A stretch of DNA of 64,000 nucleotides from Cocleimonas flava. GTDB lineage: Bacteria > Pseudomonadota > Gammaproteobacteria > Thiotrichales > Thiotrichaceae. This document shows, piece by piece, positions 1 through 7,558 of this stretch (the first letter of the stretch is position 1; the number at the start of each line of letters is the position of its first letter). Both the position numbers and the translations under genes were made by a program. The notes below the pieces were generated by a model, which saw nothing but the letters and a program-made list of their open reading frames with translations, did not search any database and was not told where the DNA came from. The stretch lies in NCBI RefSeq assembly GCF_004339015.1, contig NZ_SMFQ01000004.1, positions 434,001 to 498,000 of the forward strand, in the 5' to 3' direction.

Positions 1-649
1 TTAGTAGCCAATAGTCGTAGCCTTTGGGCACATCGGTTTGACCGGAGATGACATTGCCCTTGTCGTTCATCGCAATAACGGCTTTTGGCCTGGCGCCACC
101 CGCTGATGTACCGACGCGAAGAATATCGAGAATCGCGTCTTCGTTCTCTTTATCACTGGCCTTGCTAAATTGCACATCCAGCGCTTTGCGTTCCTGCATG
201 ACATCTCGTGCCAGCTTAACCAGTTCAGCTATCTCTACCGCGACTGAATCATCGTATTTTTCAATCACCGTCGGCGAAAACTCTAACGCACCCATACCGC
301 GTTTACCGCTATAGCAAAGCCTTTCCACGGGGCTAAAACTGGCACTGTCGCGACCATTACGGGCCAACCATGCATCGATAATACTGTTACCAAATTTATC
401 GGGTAACACATCAGCCAGCATGCCGGGCAGCCCCAGGTAGGTTTCTTTATTGAGCGCGGAGAATGCAAACTTGCCATCGCCTCTTCTGGCATCATTCAAA
501 CTCATCGTGATCGGTGCAATATCCAGCCCTTTTTTGAGGAAGTCTTTATCGTATTCGAAAACTGCATACTCACGATCATCCAGCCATGCGACTGCGCCTA
601 CAACGTCACCCCAGAGTGTCACAAAGGCTGTATCAATTTTTTTTACCAT
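1..649 (-). CDS. hipA: HipA-family serine/threonine kinase toxin, partial (C-terminus beyond window)
   Basis: The minus-strand frame is open from an ATG at 649 to the window edge, giving 216 N-terminal residues with no stop. The segment RVGTSAGGARPKAVIA near residue 185 matches the conserved glycine-rich loop of HipA-type kinases, and RGMGALEFSP is typical of the HipA N-terminal subdomain. HipA proteins phosphorylate targets such as glutamyl-tRNA synthetase and cause growth arrest unless neutralised by HipB. The start overlaps the stop of the upstream hipB by 7 bases, indicating translational coupling. The catalytic core lies outside the window, so activity cannot be judged. Confidence 0.88.
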   Translation of the reverse strand, partial: MVKKIDTAFVTLWGDVVGAVAWLDDREYAVFEYDKDFLKKGLDIAPITMSLNDARRGDGKFAFSALNKETYLGLPGMLADVLPDKFGNSIIDAWLARNGRDSASFSPVERLCYSGKRGMGALEFSPTVIEKYDDSVAVEIAELVKLARDVMQERKALDVQFSKASDKENEDAILDILRVGTSAGGARPKAVIAMNDKGNVISGQTDVPKGYDYWLL

Positions 650-1005
650 TCTGGCTCACTCTCTTTGTCTTGCTTGGACTTTTTATCTTGCTTAGGCTTT
701 TTATTAAGACGTTCACCCGATGCCCGTTGTCGAACAATGCCTTTATTTTTGGCTAACTGCATGGGGCTGATGGTTATTTCAGGAATGAAATTATCGAGCT
801 GATCGAGCGCGTCAAGCTCTCTTAATACTGCGATCAATGTTGAAAGCTTACTGCGACCAGACTCAAGCGCCTTAATGGAATTCAGCGATAATGTTGTCGC
901 ATCGGCGAGTTCTTGCTGGGTCTTGTTTTTGCGCAGACGCAATGCTTTGAGACGATCACCCAGCTCTTTTTCTATCGCTTTATCTGAAAGAGAATAAAAA
1001 TCCAT
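643..1005 (-). CDS. hipB: HipB-like XRE-family antitoxin/repressor
   Basis: A 120-residue protein with a helix-turn-helix of the XRE/Cro type at about residues 12-68 (RLRKNKTQQELADATTLS). It is followed by the segment ISPMQLAKNKGIVRQRASG, which is common in HipB-like antitoxins paired with HipA kinases. The lysine-rich C-terminal tail (KKPKQDKKSKQDKE) is probably disordered. In this family the antitoxin binds HipA and represses its own operon through upstream inverted repeats; matching repeats lie at 1026-1170. First gene of a two-gene operon with hipA. Confidence 0.9.
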   Translation of the reverse strand: MDFYSLSDKAIEKELGDRLKALRLRKNKTQQELADATTLSLNSIKALESGRSKLSTLIAVLRELDALDQLDNFIPEITISPMQLAKNKGIVRQRASGERLNKKPKQDKKSKQDKESEPEW

Positions 1006-1025
1006 AACAACCTTATATTAAACTA

Positions 1026-1170
1026 TTAATAGCTTTAAATAATTTTAGAGCCTTTTATTGGGCTATTATAATATCTAAAGTGATTAACTTCAAAGGCTAA
1101 CAGTTTAATGGTCTTATTTAAGCCTCTTGTAAACAATAAATAAGTTAATAGTCTTTTAAAAGGCTATTAA
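1026..1170 (-). promoter_or_regulatory. hipBA operator array
   Basis: The AT-rich region upstream of hipB holds repeated half-sites resembling TTAATAGCC: TTAATAGCTTT at 1026-1036, GGGCTATTA (inverse) at 1060-1068, TTAATGGTC at 1105-1113, and a 26-bp palindrome at 1145-1170 with arms TTAATAGTCTTTT and AAAAGGCTATTAA (one mismatch). Such arrays are what HipB-type repressors bind. The assignment to HipB is inferred from position. Confidence 0.6.
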
Positions 1171-1213
1171 ATAATCTTAAATAATAAAGTATGACTTATT
1201 TATAAAACAAAGA

Positions 1214-1230
1214 CACCACCAACCCTACTT
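1214..1230 (+). repeat. C6-TACTT dispersed repeat, degenerate copy
   Basis: CACCACCAACCCTACTT is a diverged version of the core. The following bases GAATGATATTT and, 30 bases on, ACTTTCCCTACGGGT match those downstream of the copy at 7401, supporting relatedness. The rest of the 1171-1500 gap shows no gene. Confidence 0.45.
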
Positions 1231-1500
1231 ATGAATGATATTTATGTGGCCGCACTTTCCCTACGGGTAAGCATTAAACAACAATGCTTTTGTCTCACTG
1301 TCGCTCGGCTTGTTATTTGAAAACGTAAATAGAACTTATGCAGGGCTGGGTGTTTTTCATTGTAGTGATGTTTTAGACTGCTCAGCTCAGCTCAAACAAC
1401 CGTATTTATTCTAAAACTAGACTAAGCTCTGATAGGAATACTCTCAAAAGAATATTCCATAAACCCTTTAACCTACTGTGATACACCACGGAGAATACTT

Positions 1501-2043
1501 ATGTCTAAATTGATTGCCATCTTATTGGTAGGACTACTGTCACCGGTTCTGGTTCATGCCGGACCGGATACCCCATCAAAATTTGATCCAACGCCTTACG
1601 CACCACAAAAAGCGTTATATGACTTCAATTTTGCCGAACCGAAACCGCGTCAGAGTTTTGGTTATGTGTTAAATCATATCAAGGCGCTTAAGGAATTCAG
1701 CGATTTCGACAAATCGCAGATCGTGATCGTTGCCCATGGCAATGAACTACACACCATGGCACGCAAGAACCGCGCTATCTATCCGGAGATGTACGATGCC
1801 CTGAAGGAGCTAAACAGCTTGGGCGTGAAGATCAGAATCTGTCGCAACGCGGCACGTTCACGCGGTTACGGGCCAGAAGATTTCTACGAATTCGCCACGG
1901 TAGTTCCTGCGGCTGTGATCGAGATCGCCAAATGGCAGAACGAAGGGTTCAGTTATATGTATCCTGCGGCAGCCAGTACCAATCCTCGCATCACCCGCGA
2001 GCAGTTAGTGGAGAAATACCCAGAGCTAGAAATGGCAGATTAA
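1501..2043 (+). CDS. Exported DsrE/DsrF-like protein
   Basis: A 180-residue protein with a signal peptide (residues 1-20, cleavage after VHA). The mature part resembles the DsrE/DsrF/TusD-like fold: IVIVAHGNELHTM (about 74-86), then LKELNSLGVKIRICRNAARSRGY with a single cysteine at 114 in the position where many family members carry the reactive cysteine, and a C-terminal VPAAVIEIAKWQNEGFSYMYP. Family members handle sulfur in persulfide relay or are of unknown role; exported forms are poorly characterised. A ribosome site GGAGA lies just upstream. No dsr or tus genes are nearby, so the function remains open. Confidence 0.75.
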   Translation: MSKLIAILLVGLLSPVLVHAGPDTPSKFDPTPYAPQKALYDFNFAEPKPRQSFGYVLNHIKALKEFSDFDKSQIVIVAHGNELHTMARKNRAIYPEMYDALKELNSLGVKIRICRNAARSRGYGPEDFYEFATVVPAAVIEIAKWQNEGFSYMYPAAASTNPRITREQLVEKYPELEMAD

Positions 2044-2137
2044 ATACCCTCACTGGTATCCATTTCGGATACCAGCTTTCAGGGTGACAGATAAACGAAA
2101 ATAAACGTGTTTTTTACTTTCACAATAATGAGGAAAT

Positions 2138-2800
2138 ATGAATATTCAAATGGATCACCTTGTTATAGGAGCCGCTAATCTAAAACAGGGCGTTGATTAC
2201 GTAAGAGATTTATTGGGTGTTGATATCCCCTATGGTGGTGCTCATGAAAAAATGGGAACACATAACCACTTGATGCAACTCGGCAACAATACGTTTCTTG
2301 AAGTCATTGCCATAAACGAAGATGACGAAGCACCTAATAACCCTAGGTGGTATGGGTTGGATGATCCTTTTGTACGCCGCCAAAATGAAATTGAGCCAGC
2401 GTTATTAACCTGGGTGGTCAATACAAAGAACATCGAAGAACTAACAAAACAGGCAACCTTTACAGTTGGGAACGCTGAGTTAATTAGCCGAGGGAGTTTA
2501 AGCTGGTATTTTGGTCTCCCGGAAGATGGCAGGCTGTTAGCTGGTGGAATGCTACCTTATGCCATCGAATGGCAAACAGATGTACACCCATCGACAAATA
2601 TGGCTGATTTAGGCTGTAAACTTCACAAGCTGGAAATTTACCATCCGTATCCGTCATGGTTGAAAGATGCCCTAACGTCTATTAGTGCTCTGGATCTTGT
2701 GGAGATTAAGGCGTTGCCAAAAAATAGTACGCCATATCTAGTTGCCCACATTAACACGCCGTCAGGTATTAAAAAGGTGACTAGTCATGGAACATTATGA
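2138..2800 (+). CDS. VOC-family (glyoxalase-like) protein
   Basis: A 220-residue protein beginning MDHLVIGAANLKQGVDYVRDLLGVDIPYGGAH, the usual opening of the glyoxalase-3-like branch of the vicinal oxygen chelate superfamily. The sequence THNHLMQLGNNTFLEVIAIN carries a metal-binding-type H and E pair; the second half (KLEIYHPYPSWLK) forms the second module. Substrate unknown; relatives include lyases and dioxygenases. A good ribosome site GAGGAAAT precedes the ATG. The DUF1772 gene follows 44 bases downstream, so the two may be co-transcribed. Confidence 0.8.
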   Translation: MNIQMDHLVIGAANLKQGVDYVRDLLGVDIPYGGAHEKMGTHNHLMQLGNNTFLEVIAINEDDEAPNNPRWYGLDDPFVRRQNEIEPALLTWVVNTKNIEELTKQATFTVGNAELISRGSLSWYFGLPEDGRLLAGGMLPYAIEWQTDVHPSTNMADLGCKLHKLEIYHPYPSWLKDALTSISALDLVEIKALPKNSTPYLVAHINTPSGIKKVTSHGTL

Positions 2801-2844
2801 TGACGAGGAAAGAAAACGAAACGAAAGGAAAGGAAATATAAACA

Positions 2845-3312
2845 ATGAAATCTAATCTCCAATTCCCACTGTTATTTTTAGCGACCCTATTGGCTGGGCT
2901 GCTTGCGGGGTTTTTCTATACCTGGTCTTTCACCATCATGCAAAGCCTTGATCTTATTGGTGATAGCAATGCAGCTACGGCGATGATTTCTATCAATGCC
3001 AATATTCGCAATGGCTGGTTTGGTGTCATATTTTTTGGTACTCCCCTATCAATTCTGTTTTCGTTAATTTTGATATTTGGGGCAAGAAATAAGAGGCTTT
3101 TGCTTTGGGTATCATTTGCGCTTGTGTTTGCCATTTCTACTTTGGTTATTACTTTTACCAAACATCTGCCTCTTAATGATGAGTTGGCAAATAGTTCTAA
3201 TTGGGCTTCCTACGTTGGTCCGTGGGTTCTGTGGAATCACGCAAGAATGGTGACTAGCTTCTTGGCATTTGCCTCTATGTTGTGCACGCTGGTATCTCTT
3301 CTCAAAAAATGA
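2845..3312 (+). CDS. DUF1772 integral membrane protein
   Basis: A 155-residue membrane protein with about four hydrophobic segments (roughly 8-27, 58-78, 85-106 and 133-151). The pattern FYTWSFTIMQSL near the start, NANIRNGWFGVIFFGTP, and LPLNDELA in the third section is characteristic of DUF1772, a family that includes anthrone-oxygenase-like proteins. Function here is unknown. A purine-rich ribosome site (AAAGGAAAGGAAA) precedes the ATG. It probably shares a transcript with the VOC gene upstream. Confidence 0.78.
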   Translation: MKSNLQFPLLFLATLLAGLLAGFFYTWSFTIMQSLDLIGDSNAATAMISINANIRNGWFGVIFFGTPLSILFSLILIFGARNKRLLLWVSFALVFAISTLVITFTKHLPLNDELANSSNWASYVGPWVLWNHARMVTSFLAFASMLCTLVSLLKK

Positions 3313-3439
3313 TTTGCGGATTCTTAGTCAACCACTCAATCAACCACTTAATCAAAAACTCAAAACAATAGTGATTGGCTAAATGACTGCTTTTAATTCG
3401 TTGTCGTTTGCTAGTTCATTCAGGGCATTGAAGTAAAGT

Positions 3440-3453
3440 CACCCCCCCACTTT
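3440..3453 (+). repeat. C6-TACTT dispersed repeat
   Basis: CACCCCCCCACTTT preceded by GT and followed by AAGGTCATTTTT. It lies in the gap between the DUF1772 gene and the next exported protein, both on the plus strand. Confidence 0.85.
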
Positions 3454-3560
3454 AAGGTCATTTTTATAAGAATCAGCGTTGATGCTATTCTGATTTTCAA
3501 GATATACCTTATTACTATCAGCTCGTTACAGTGATTCACTCTTAACTACGGACAGTTACC

Positions 3561-4085
3561 ATGATCAAAAAAGTGTTATTTATTATTCTTCACGTGCTGT
3601 TATTTGGCGGACAGCTTGCCTATGCAGACTTAGAAGTGACCTTTGTAGAAAGTGCACCTAAAGATAGATTTGAAATTAAGAATACTAGCGAGTGCGTTTT
3701 AAAGGATTTTGTACTGAATGTAGATTTATCCAACAGCGCTGGACGATTGATTTTTGATACGAGTGCAACGGGTGCCGGGGTTGAAGTTTTCCAGCCTTTT
3801 GAAGTCGTCAAAGGTAAACTAACACTGATTTCTTCCACTACAGTGAAGGATGGCGACAAGACGCTGTCGCTAAGTATCGAGAGCATTGGGCCTAACAAGT
3901 CGGCCAGCTTCAGTATCGATGTTGATGATACTTTAGCGCAAAGTGAGCTAGGAAATATTCGTGTATCTGGATCAGAAATATCAAACGGCTTAGTTGCCGT
4001 TAATTTAAAAAATAAAAAACCATATAAAGCATCGTTTAACAAAAATGGCAAAGCACTGATCAAGCTTCCGCCTTGCTCTGCTTGA
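3561..4085 (+). CDS. Exported aggregation-factor-core-like protein
   Basis: A 174-residue protein with a signal peptide (about 1-22, cleavage after AYA). The mature part begins DLEVTFVESAPKDRFEIKNTSECVLKDF and contains GAGVEVFQPFEVVKG and SASFSIDVDDT, a pattern I recognise from short bacterial proteins annotated as aggregation factor core protein. It is predicted to be an all-beta, periplasmic or secreted protein with two cysteines (43 and 172) that may form a disulfide. No enzymatic motif is visible. It stands alone, 475 bases away from any other plus-strand gene on the 3' side of the repeat at 3440. Confidence 0.6.
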   Translation: MIKKVLFIILHVLLFGGQLAYADLEVTFVESAPKDRFEIKNTSECVLKDFVLNVDLSNSAGRLIFDTSATGAGVEVFQPFEVVKGKLTLISSTTVKDGDKTLSLSIESIGPNKSASFSIDVDDTLAQSELGNIRVSGSEISNGLVAVNLKNKKPYKASFNKNGKALIKLPPCSA

Positions 4086-4209
4086 GTTTTCTCTTATCGG
4101 TCTTTATCTTACGCTAGCTTTTTCTAAGGCAAACCTGACGGACATTGTTGGCTTTTGCTGAGCCTATCCCCAACTTTCACCCTTAATCTTTTTTTAACGA
4201 CGATTCGAC

Positions 4210-4254
4210 TATAATTTGAGCGATCACTCAATTATTTCTTGAATGATCATTCAA
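4210..4254 (+). promoter_or_regulatory. Promoter with two TetR-type operators
   Basis: A TATAAT hexamer at 4210-4215 is directly followed by two related 16-bp dyads: TTGAGCGATCACTCAA (4216-4231, two mismatches) and TTGAATGATCATTCAA (4239-4254, perfect), with centres 23 bp apart. This is the form of TetR-family operators blocking transcription start. No intact gene follows for about 660 bases, and no tetR gene is near. Confidence 0.6.
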
Positions 4255-4259
4255 TTATA

Positions 4260-4560
4260 GTTATAGTGATTTTTCCTTAGCTTAATTCCCAATTAAGGTT
4301 TTTTGTAAATAACAAAATCTGGAGATAAAACGGCAACTTTAAGCATTCAGTATTTAGGAAAGCACCCCGCTGCAAGCAAATATTTTCTAGAAAAAACATT
4401 TTTAGCAGATGGGAAATTTTTTAACTTCACGTCTTAAAGTCCAACTCTCCCGAATTACCAGAGGAGCATCAAAAGCTACATGAGTTATTTGAAAGACCAT
4501 TAACATTGAATATGTGTGTAACTACTATGTACCCGCTCATACTAGTGTTTCACATACGTT
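4260..4560 (+). pseudogene. Possible decayed coding remnant behind the orphan promoter
   Basis: Downstream of the double operator there are short open stretches in shifting frames (for example about 4339-4437 and about 4437-4560) that read like coding sequence but have no credible start and end in stops. I cannot assign a family. The rest of the 4086-4915 gap holds no convincing gene. Confidence 0.2.
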
Positions 4561-4915
4561 AAAGTAGTTCCTGATTAACAGATTCAAAAAAAGTTACAGA
4601 CCCGCTTAACTCAACTCTGGCGATGGCTCCTAGTCCTGAAATTTGATAGTACGGCATACTTATAAACATACACGGAGGTAAGGTTTTTATGAATTCGGAC
4701 TTTCCAGGCAAGTAACAGAAAGTCTGCAATATCTGGCACCTAGTTGTTTGGGTCAATAGCCACTAGAGAGCCTAATTGAGTTCGAAGTGATAATAACAAC
4801 AACAATCTAAGAACGTATTAAGACGTCGATGGATCTTTGTCTATCGAAAGAATATGAAGTGCAGACTACAAGCTGCCGCTTGCTGTCTTATCGACATTAA
4901 TTTGAGGAGAATTCA

Positions 4916-6307
4916 ATGTTACGTTTAAAAAAAATATTACTTATAGCCACAATAATTGCATTTGCACCATTTAAAAGCTGGGCTGCGGATGTATTAGAAA
5001 TCAACGTTCAATCAAGATACTCACCCTTGCAATTCATAGATTCAGCTTTTGGAGGGGCGCACCCAATTGGTGGGCCTGGTCACGCCTTCGTTTTAAAAGC
5101 TAATGATACATTGAGCCCTCTTGGAATCAATTTTGTTATGCATAACTCTGGCAAAGTGAATAAATATGATGAAAAGAATATTCTTCCTAAACTAGTTGAT
5201 AGAAAAAAACATGGAAATCTCTATAAAGCAGTTGCTCTAGGGGACAAGCAAGGTGGTATCAACGCAGCACTTTCAATTCCTGCTGAGTCAGGCCTCGCCT
5301 TTGGTGAGATGCTATCTGGAGGAGTTCCCTTTGGTATGTCTACAGATGAATATGCTGCTTATATATATTATGGTGGTGGTCTTGATTTGCAGCAAAAAAT
5401 TTACGACGATGCTTTCGATAGTAAACTTGTAACCATTCCTGTTGCACTAACAAGCGCACAAGGATCTGGCTTTTTTCCTAAGCAATTACCAGACCCTGAT
5501 AACAATCCAAGTTTAAGTAATGAAGATGCTATGGCAGAATTTTGTAACATGCCATTAATTGTTCGCTGGCCTGACTCTGCTGCTCAAGTCATAAAAGAAG
5601 CCTGCTCTAGAGTTGGGGTTACAACTGCTTATATTGGTAAAGAGACCCGCTGCGTAGACCCTAAAGCAACCTGTGATCCTATTAAAAACCCTTCTAACCC
5701 AGTGAAAAACATACCTACTGTTTTGACGTTTGGTGGCTTTGCTCCAGGTGTGATTCCTCATCAAATGTTTGGCAGTGGCAATATTGATGCATTTGAATTG
5801 AACATGCCAACAGAAGACATTCAGTTTTTGAAACTTGCGAGTAAGCAGCTGGATAAGAAGAATGCTGACGCAGATTTAAGTAGCATCGTTGCACCGTACA
5901 AATACGCAGGATCATGGCACCAGCCCATCCTATTAGTAGAACTAGTATTTAATAGAGACTTCTGGGACGGCTTCACCAAAATACAACAAGATCTCATTAA
6001 AACGGTTGCTCAAGCAAGTATAGTTGATACTCAAGCGAGACTTCTTAGCATGCAAGGTGAAGCTATTGAACAATTAGAGGCAGCAGGTGTTGTTCATCTT
6101 AAATGGCCACAAGGCATATTGGAGAAATTACGTGATGCAATGCCTGATGGCTTAAATAAGGTTGCAAATAAGGCCGTTCAAAAAGGTGATAATTCTTCAA
6201 GACTTTGGTTAGATGCAACATGGGCGTTTCAAAAGAAGAATCAAAAGTTTTTTGATTATGGTGATATAAATCAGGGTCAATCTAATTTTCAAACGTCAAA
6301 AAAATAA
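4916..6307 (+). CDS. TRAP transporter solute-binding protein (DctP family)
   Basis: A 463-residue exported protein (signal peptide about 1-24, cleavage after SWA). The region SGLAFGEMLSGGVPFGMSTDEYAAYIYYGGGLDLQQKIYDD and the later YKYAGSWHQPILLVELVFNRDFWDGFTKIQQDLI are typical of DctP-like periplasmic binding proteins of TRAP transporters, which deliver carboxylates or similar ligands to a DctQ/DctM permease. It is longer than the usual 330-380 residues, with an insert carrying paired cysteines (CVDPKATC). No dctQ or dctM lies in the window, so it is an orphan. A strong GAGGAG ribosome site precedes the ATG. The MarR gene converges on it. Confidence 0.8.
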   Translation: MLRLKKILLIATIIAFAPFKSWAADVLEINVQSRYSPLQFIDSAFGGAHPIGGPGHAFVLKANDTLSPLGINFVMHNSGKVNKYDEKNILPKLVDRKKHGNLYKAVALGDKQGGINAALSIPAESGLAFGEMLSGGVPFGMSTDEYAAYIYYGGGLDLQQKIYDDAFDSKLVTIPVALTSAQGSGFFPKQLPDPDNNPSLSNEDAMAEFCNMPLIVRWPDSAAQVIKEACSRVGVTTAYIGKETRCVDPKATCDPIKNPSNPVKNIPTVLTFGGFAPGVIPHQMFGSGNIDAFELNMPTEDIQFLKLASKQLDKKNADADLSSIVAPYKYAGSWHQPILLVELVFNRDFWDGFTKIQQDLIKTVAQASIVDTQARLLSMQGEAIEQLEAAGVVHLKWPQGILEKLRDAMPDGLNKVANKAVQKGDNSSRLWLDATWAFQKKNQKFFDYGDINQGQSNFQTSKK

Positions 6308-6344
6308 AAGTGTTATTGCCATGCCGAGTGGTGAATCAATGCTT

Positions 6345-6387
6345 GTCCATCGTAGTTACCTTGCGGCATCTACGATGGACTTTTTTT
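6345..6387 (+). terminator. Rho-independent terminator of the TRAP binding-protein gene
   Basis: Arms GTCCATCGTAG (6345-6355) and CTACGATGGAC (6370-6380) pair perfectly and are followed by seven T. The loop contains CCTTGCGG, and the hairpin resembles the one at 57684-57715. Confidence 0.85.
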
Positions 6388-6410
6388 ACACTGCTTTTTC
6401 TACAATACTT

Positions 6411-6824
6411 TTACAACAACTTGCCACTTAGCTTTAACATTTCATCCAGCTGCCCTGCACTCACGTTACTCATCAAGCTTTCTGCTGAGTGCTCAAAACT
6501 TACCAACGCTTCTGTGTATATACGTTCGCCTGCTTCGGTTAGTTTTACCAGGCTCACTCTGGCATCTCTTGGATTAGCTTGCTTTTCGACCAGTTTAATC
6601 TTTTCCATTGGCGCCAGTACTCGGGTGACACCGGATGCTGTAATAGAAATCTGGTCGGCTAGTTCAATTCTGCGCAATGTATGATTGGGTGCCTGCATCA
6701 ATTGATGCATGATCATAAACTCGGTAAAGCTAATGCCATGTAAACTTAACTGCCCTTCTACACCCTTTTGTAACTTTGTGTTTAGGAGTGTATTTAATAA
6801 AATAAAATCTGTTGCGTTTGTCAT
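6411..6824 (-). CDS. MarR-family transcriptional regulator
   Basis: A 137-residue winged-helix regulator. LSLHGISFTEFMIMHQLMQAPNHTLRRIELADQISITASGVTRVLAPMEKIKLVEKQANPRDARVSLVKLTEAG covers the recognition helix and wing (DARVSLVKLTEAG) in the usual MarR order. Such proteins bind dyads near their own promoter and usually respond to small ligands. It converges with the TRAP binding-protein gene. The upstream dyad at 6865-6887 is a likely autoregulatory site. Its ligand and other targets are unknown. Confidence 0.88.
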   Translation of the reverse strand: MTNATDFILLNTLLNTKLQKGVEGQLSLHGISFTEFMIMHQLMQAPNHTLRRIELADQISITASGVTRVLAPMEKIKLVEKQANPRDARVSLVKLTEAGERIYTEALVSFEHSAESLMSNVSAGQLDEMLKLSGKLL

Positions 6825-6864
6825 TTTGTAATCTCCTTCAAGACGATCAATACTTGAATTATAA

Positions 6865-6887
6865 TTGACTACTCAAGCATTAGTCAA
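6865..6887 (-). promoter_or_regulatory. Likely MarR operator
   Basis: Arms TTGACTA (6865-6871) and TAGTCAA (6881-6887) are a perfect inverted repeat with a 9-base spacer, about 40 bases upstream of the marR start. A second, overlapping pair CTTGA/TCAAG spans 6853-6877. Confidence 0.5.
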
Positions 6888-6947
6888 ATACTAGGATTGC
6901 TATTGCTATTACGATTTGCATATTGACAAGCTATGAAAAAAGATAGG

Positions 6948-7313
6948 TTAAGTTGGTCTTCCGATAAATATCGCTGTCCATATCACTAAAGCCCAGATTA
7001 CCAAAACGATCGTGTATGTCGTTATTAGCAATGATTTAGAGCCTGTTAATTTGAAACGCGCTTTGATGAATAGATAGAGTTTTCCTGCAATGAGAAAACC
7101 GAACGCCCAAACCATACCTGCCACGATGATTGCTGGCCATATCCAGTCTCCGTGTAATGAGTCTATATCCGGAAATGACAGATTCAAAACGGGTGACACC
7201 ATGTAATACAACAGCAAGCCTAAAAAACCCATGCTGAATAATGCCAAAAATAGCGTTGCGACAAAGGCTAATAAGGAGAGACGCATTACCTGGGTAGTGG
7301 GGAGTAATTTCAT
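6948..7313 (-). CDS. Small integral membrane protein, function unknown
   Basis: A 121-residue protein with three strongly hydrophobic segments (about 12-38, 55-78 and 95-116) and short polar loops, ending in GRPT. I recognise no family motif. No clear ribosome site precedes the ATG. It stands alone between the marR promoter region and the divergent patatin gene. The composition and lack of internal stops support a real gene. Confidence 0.6.
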   Translation of the reverse strand: MKLLPTTQVMRLSLLAFVATLFLALFSMGFLGLLLYYMVSPVLNLSFPDIDSLHGDWIWPAIIVAGMVWAFGFLIAGKLYLFIKARFKLTGSKSLLITTYTIVLVIWALVIWTAIFIGRPT

Positions 7314-7400
7314 AAGGGATGGAGTTCAGTGTTTATTGAGTGTATTGCTATAAAGCACTGAGTGTAATTGATTCGGGGAATATATTTATAGTTTTTAAGG

Positions 7401-7414
7401 CACCCCCCTACTTT
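7401..7414 (+). repeat. C6-TACTT dispersed repeat
   Basis: CACCCCCCTACTTT in the divergent gap upstream of the patatin gene. It is followed by GAATGATATTTTT and then CTTTCCTTCGGGT, an extension also seen near 1230 and in part near 12200. Confidence 0.9.
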
Positions 7415-7558
7415 GAATGATATTTTTGTAGTTATAACTTTCCTTCGGGTCAATACAAAAAGGGTTTACGTAGAGTAGGCACTTTTTTTTCTATCAGCTA
7501 TATTTATAGTAGTGATCTAATTATTTACACCATCAACTATATTTCAAAAGAGGCTATC

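Noticed and set aside
4559-4756. 65-codon minus-strand open frame in the gap before the TRAP gene
   Set aside because: No family resemblance, no ribosome site, and irregular composition; treated as chance.
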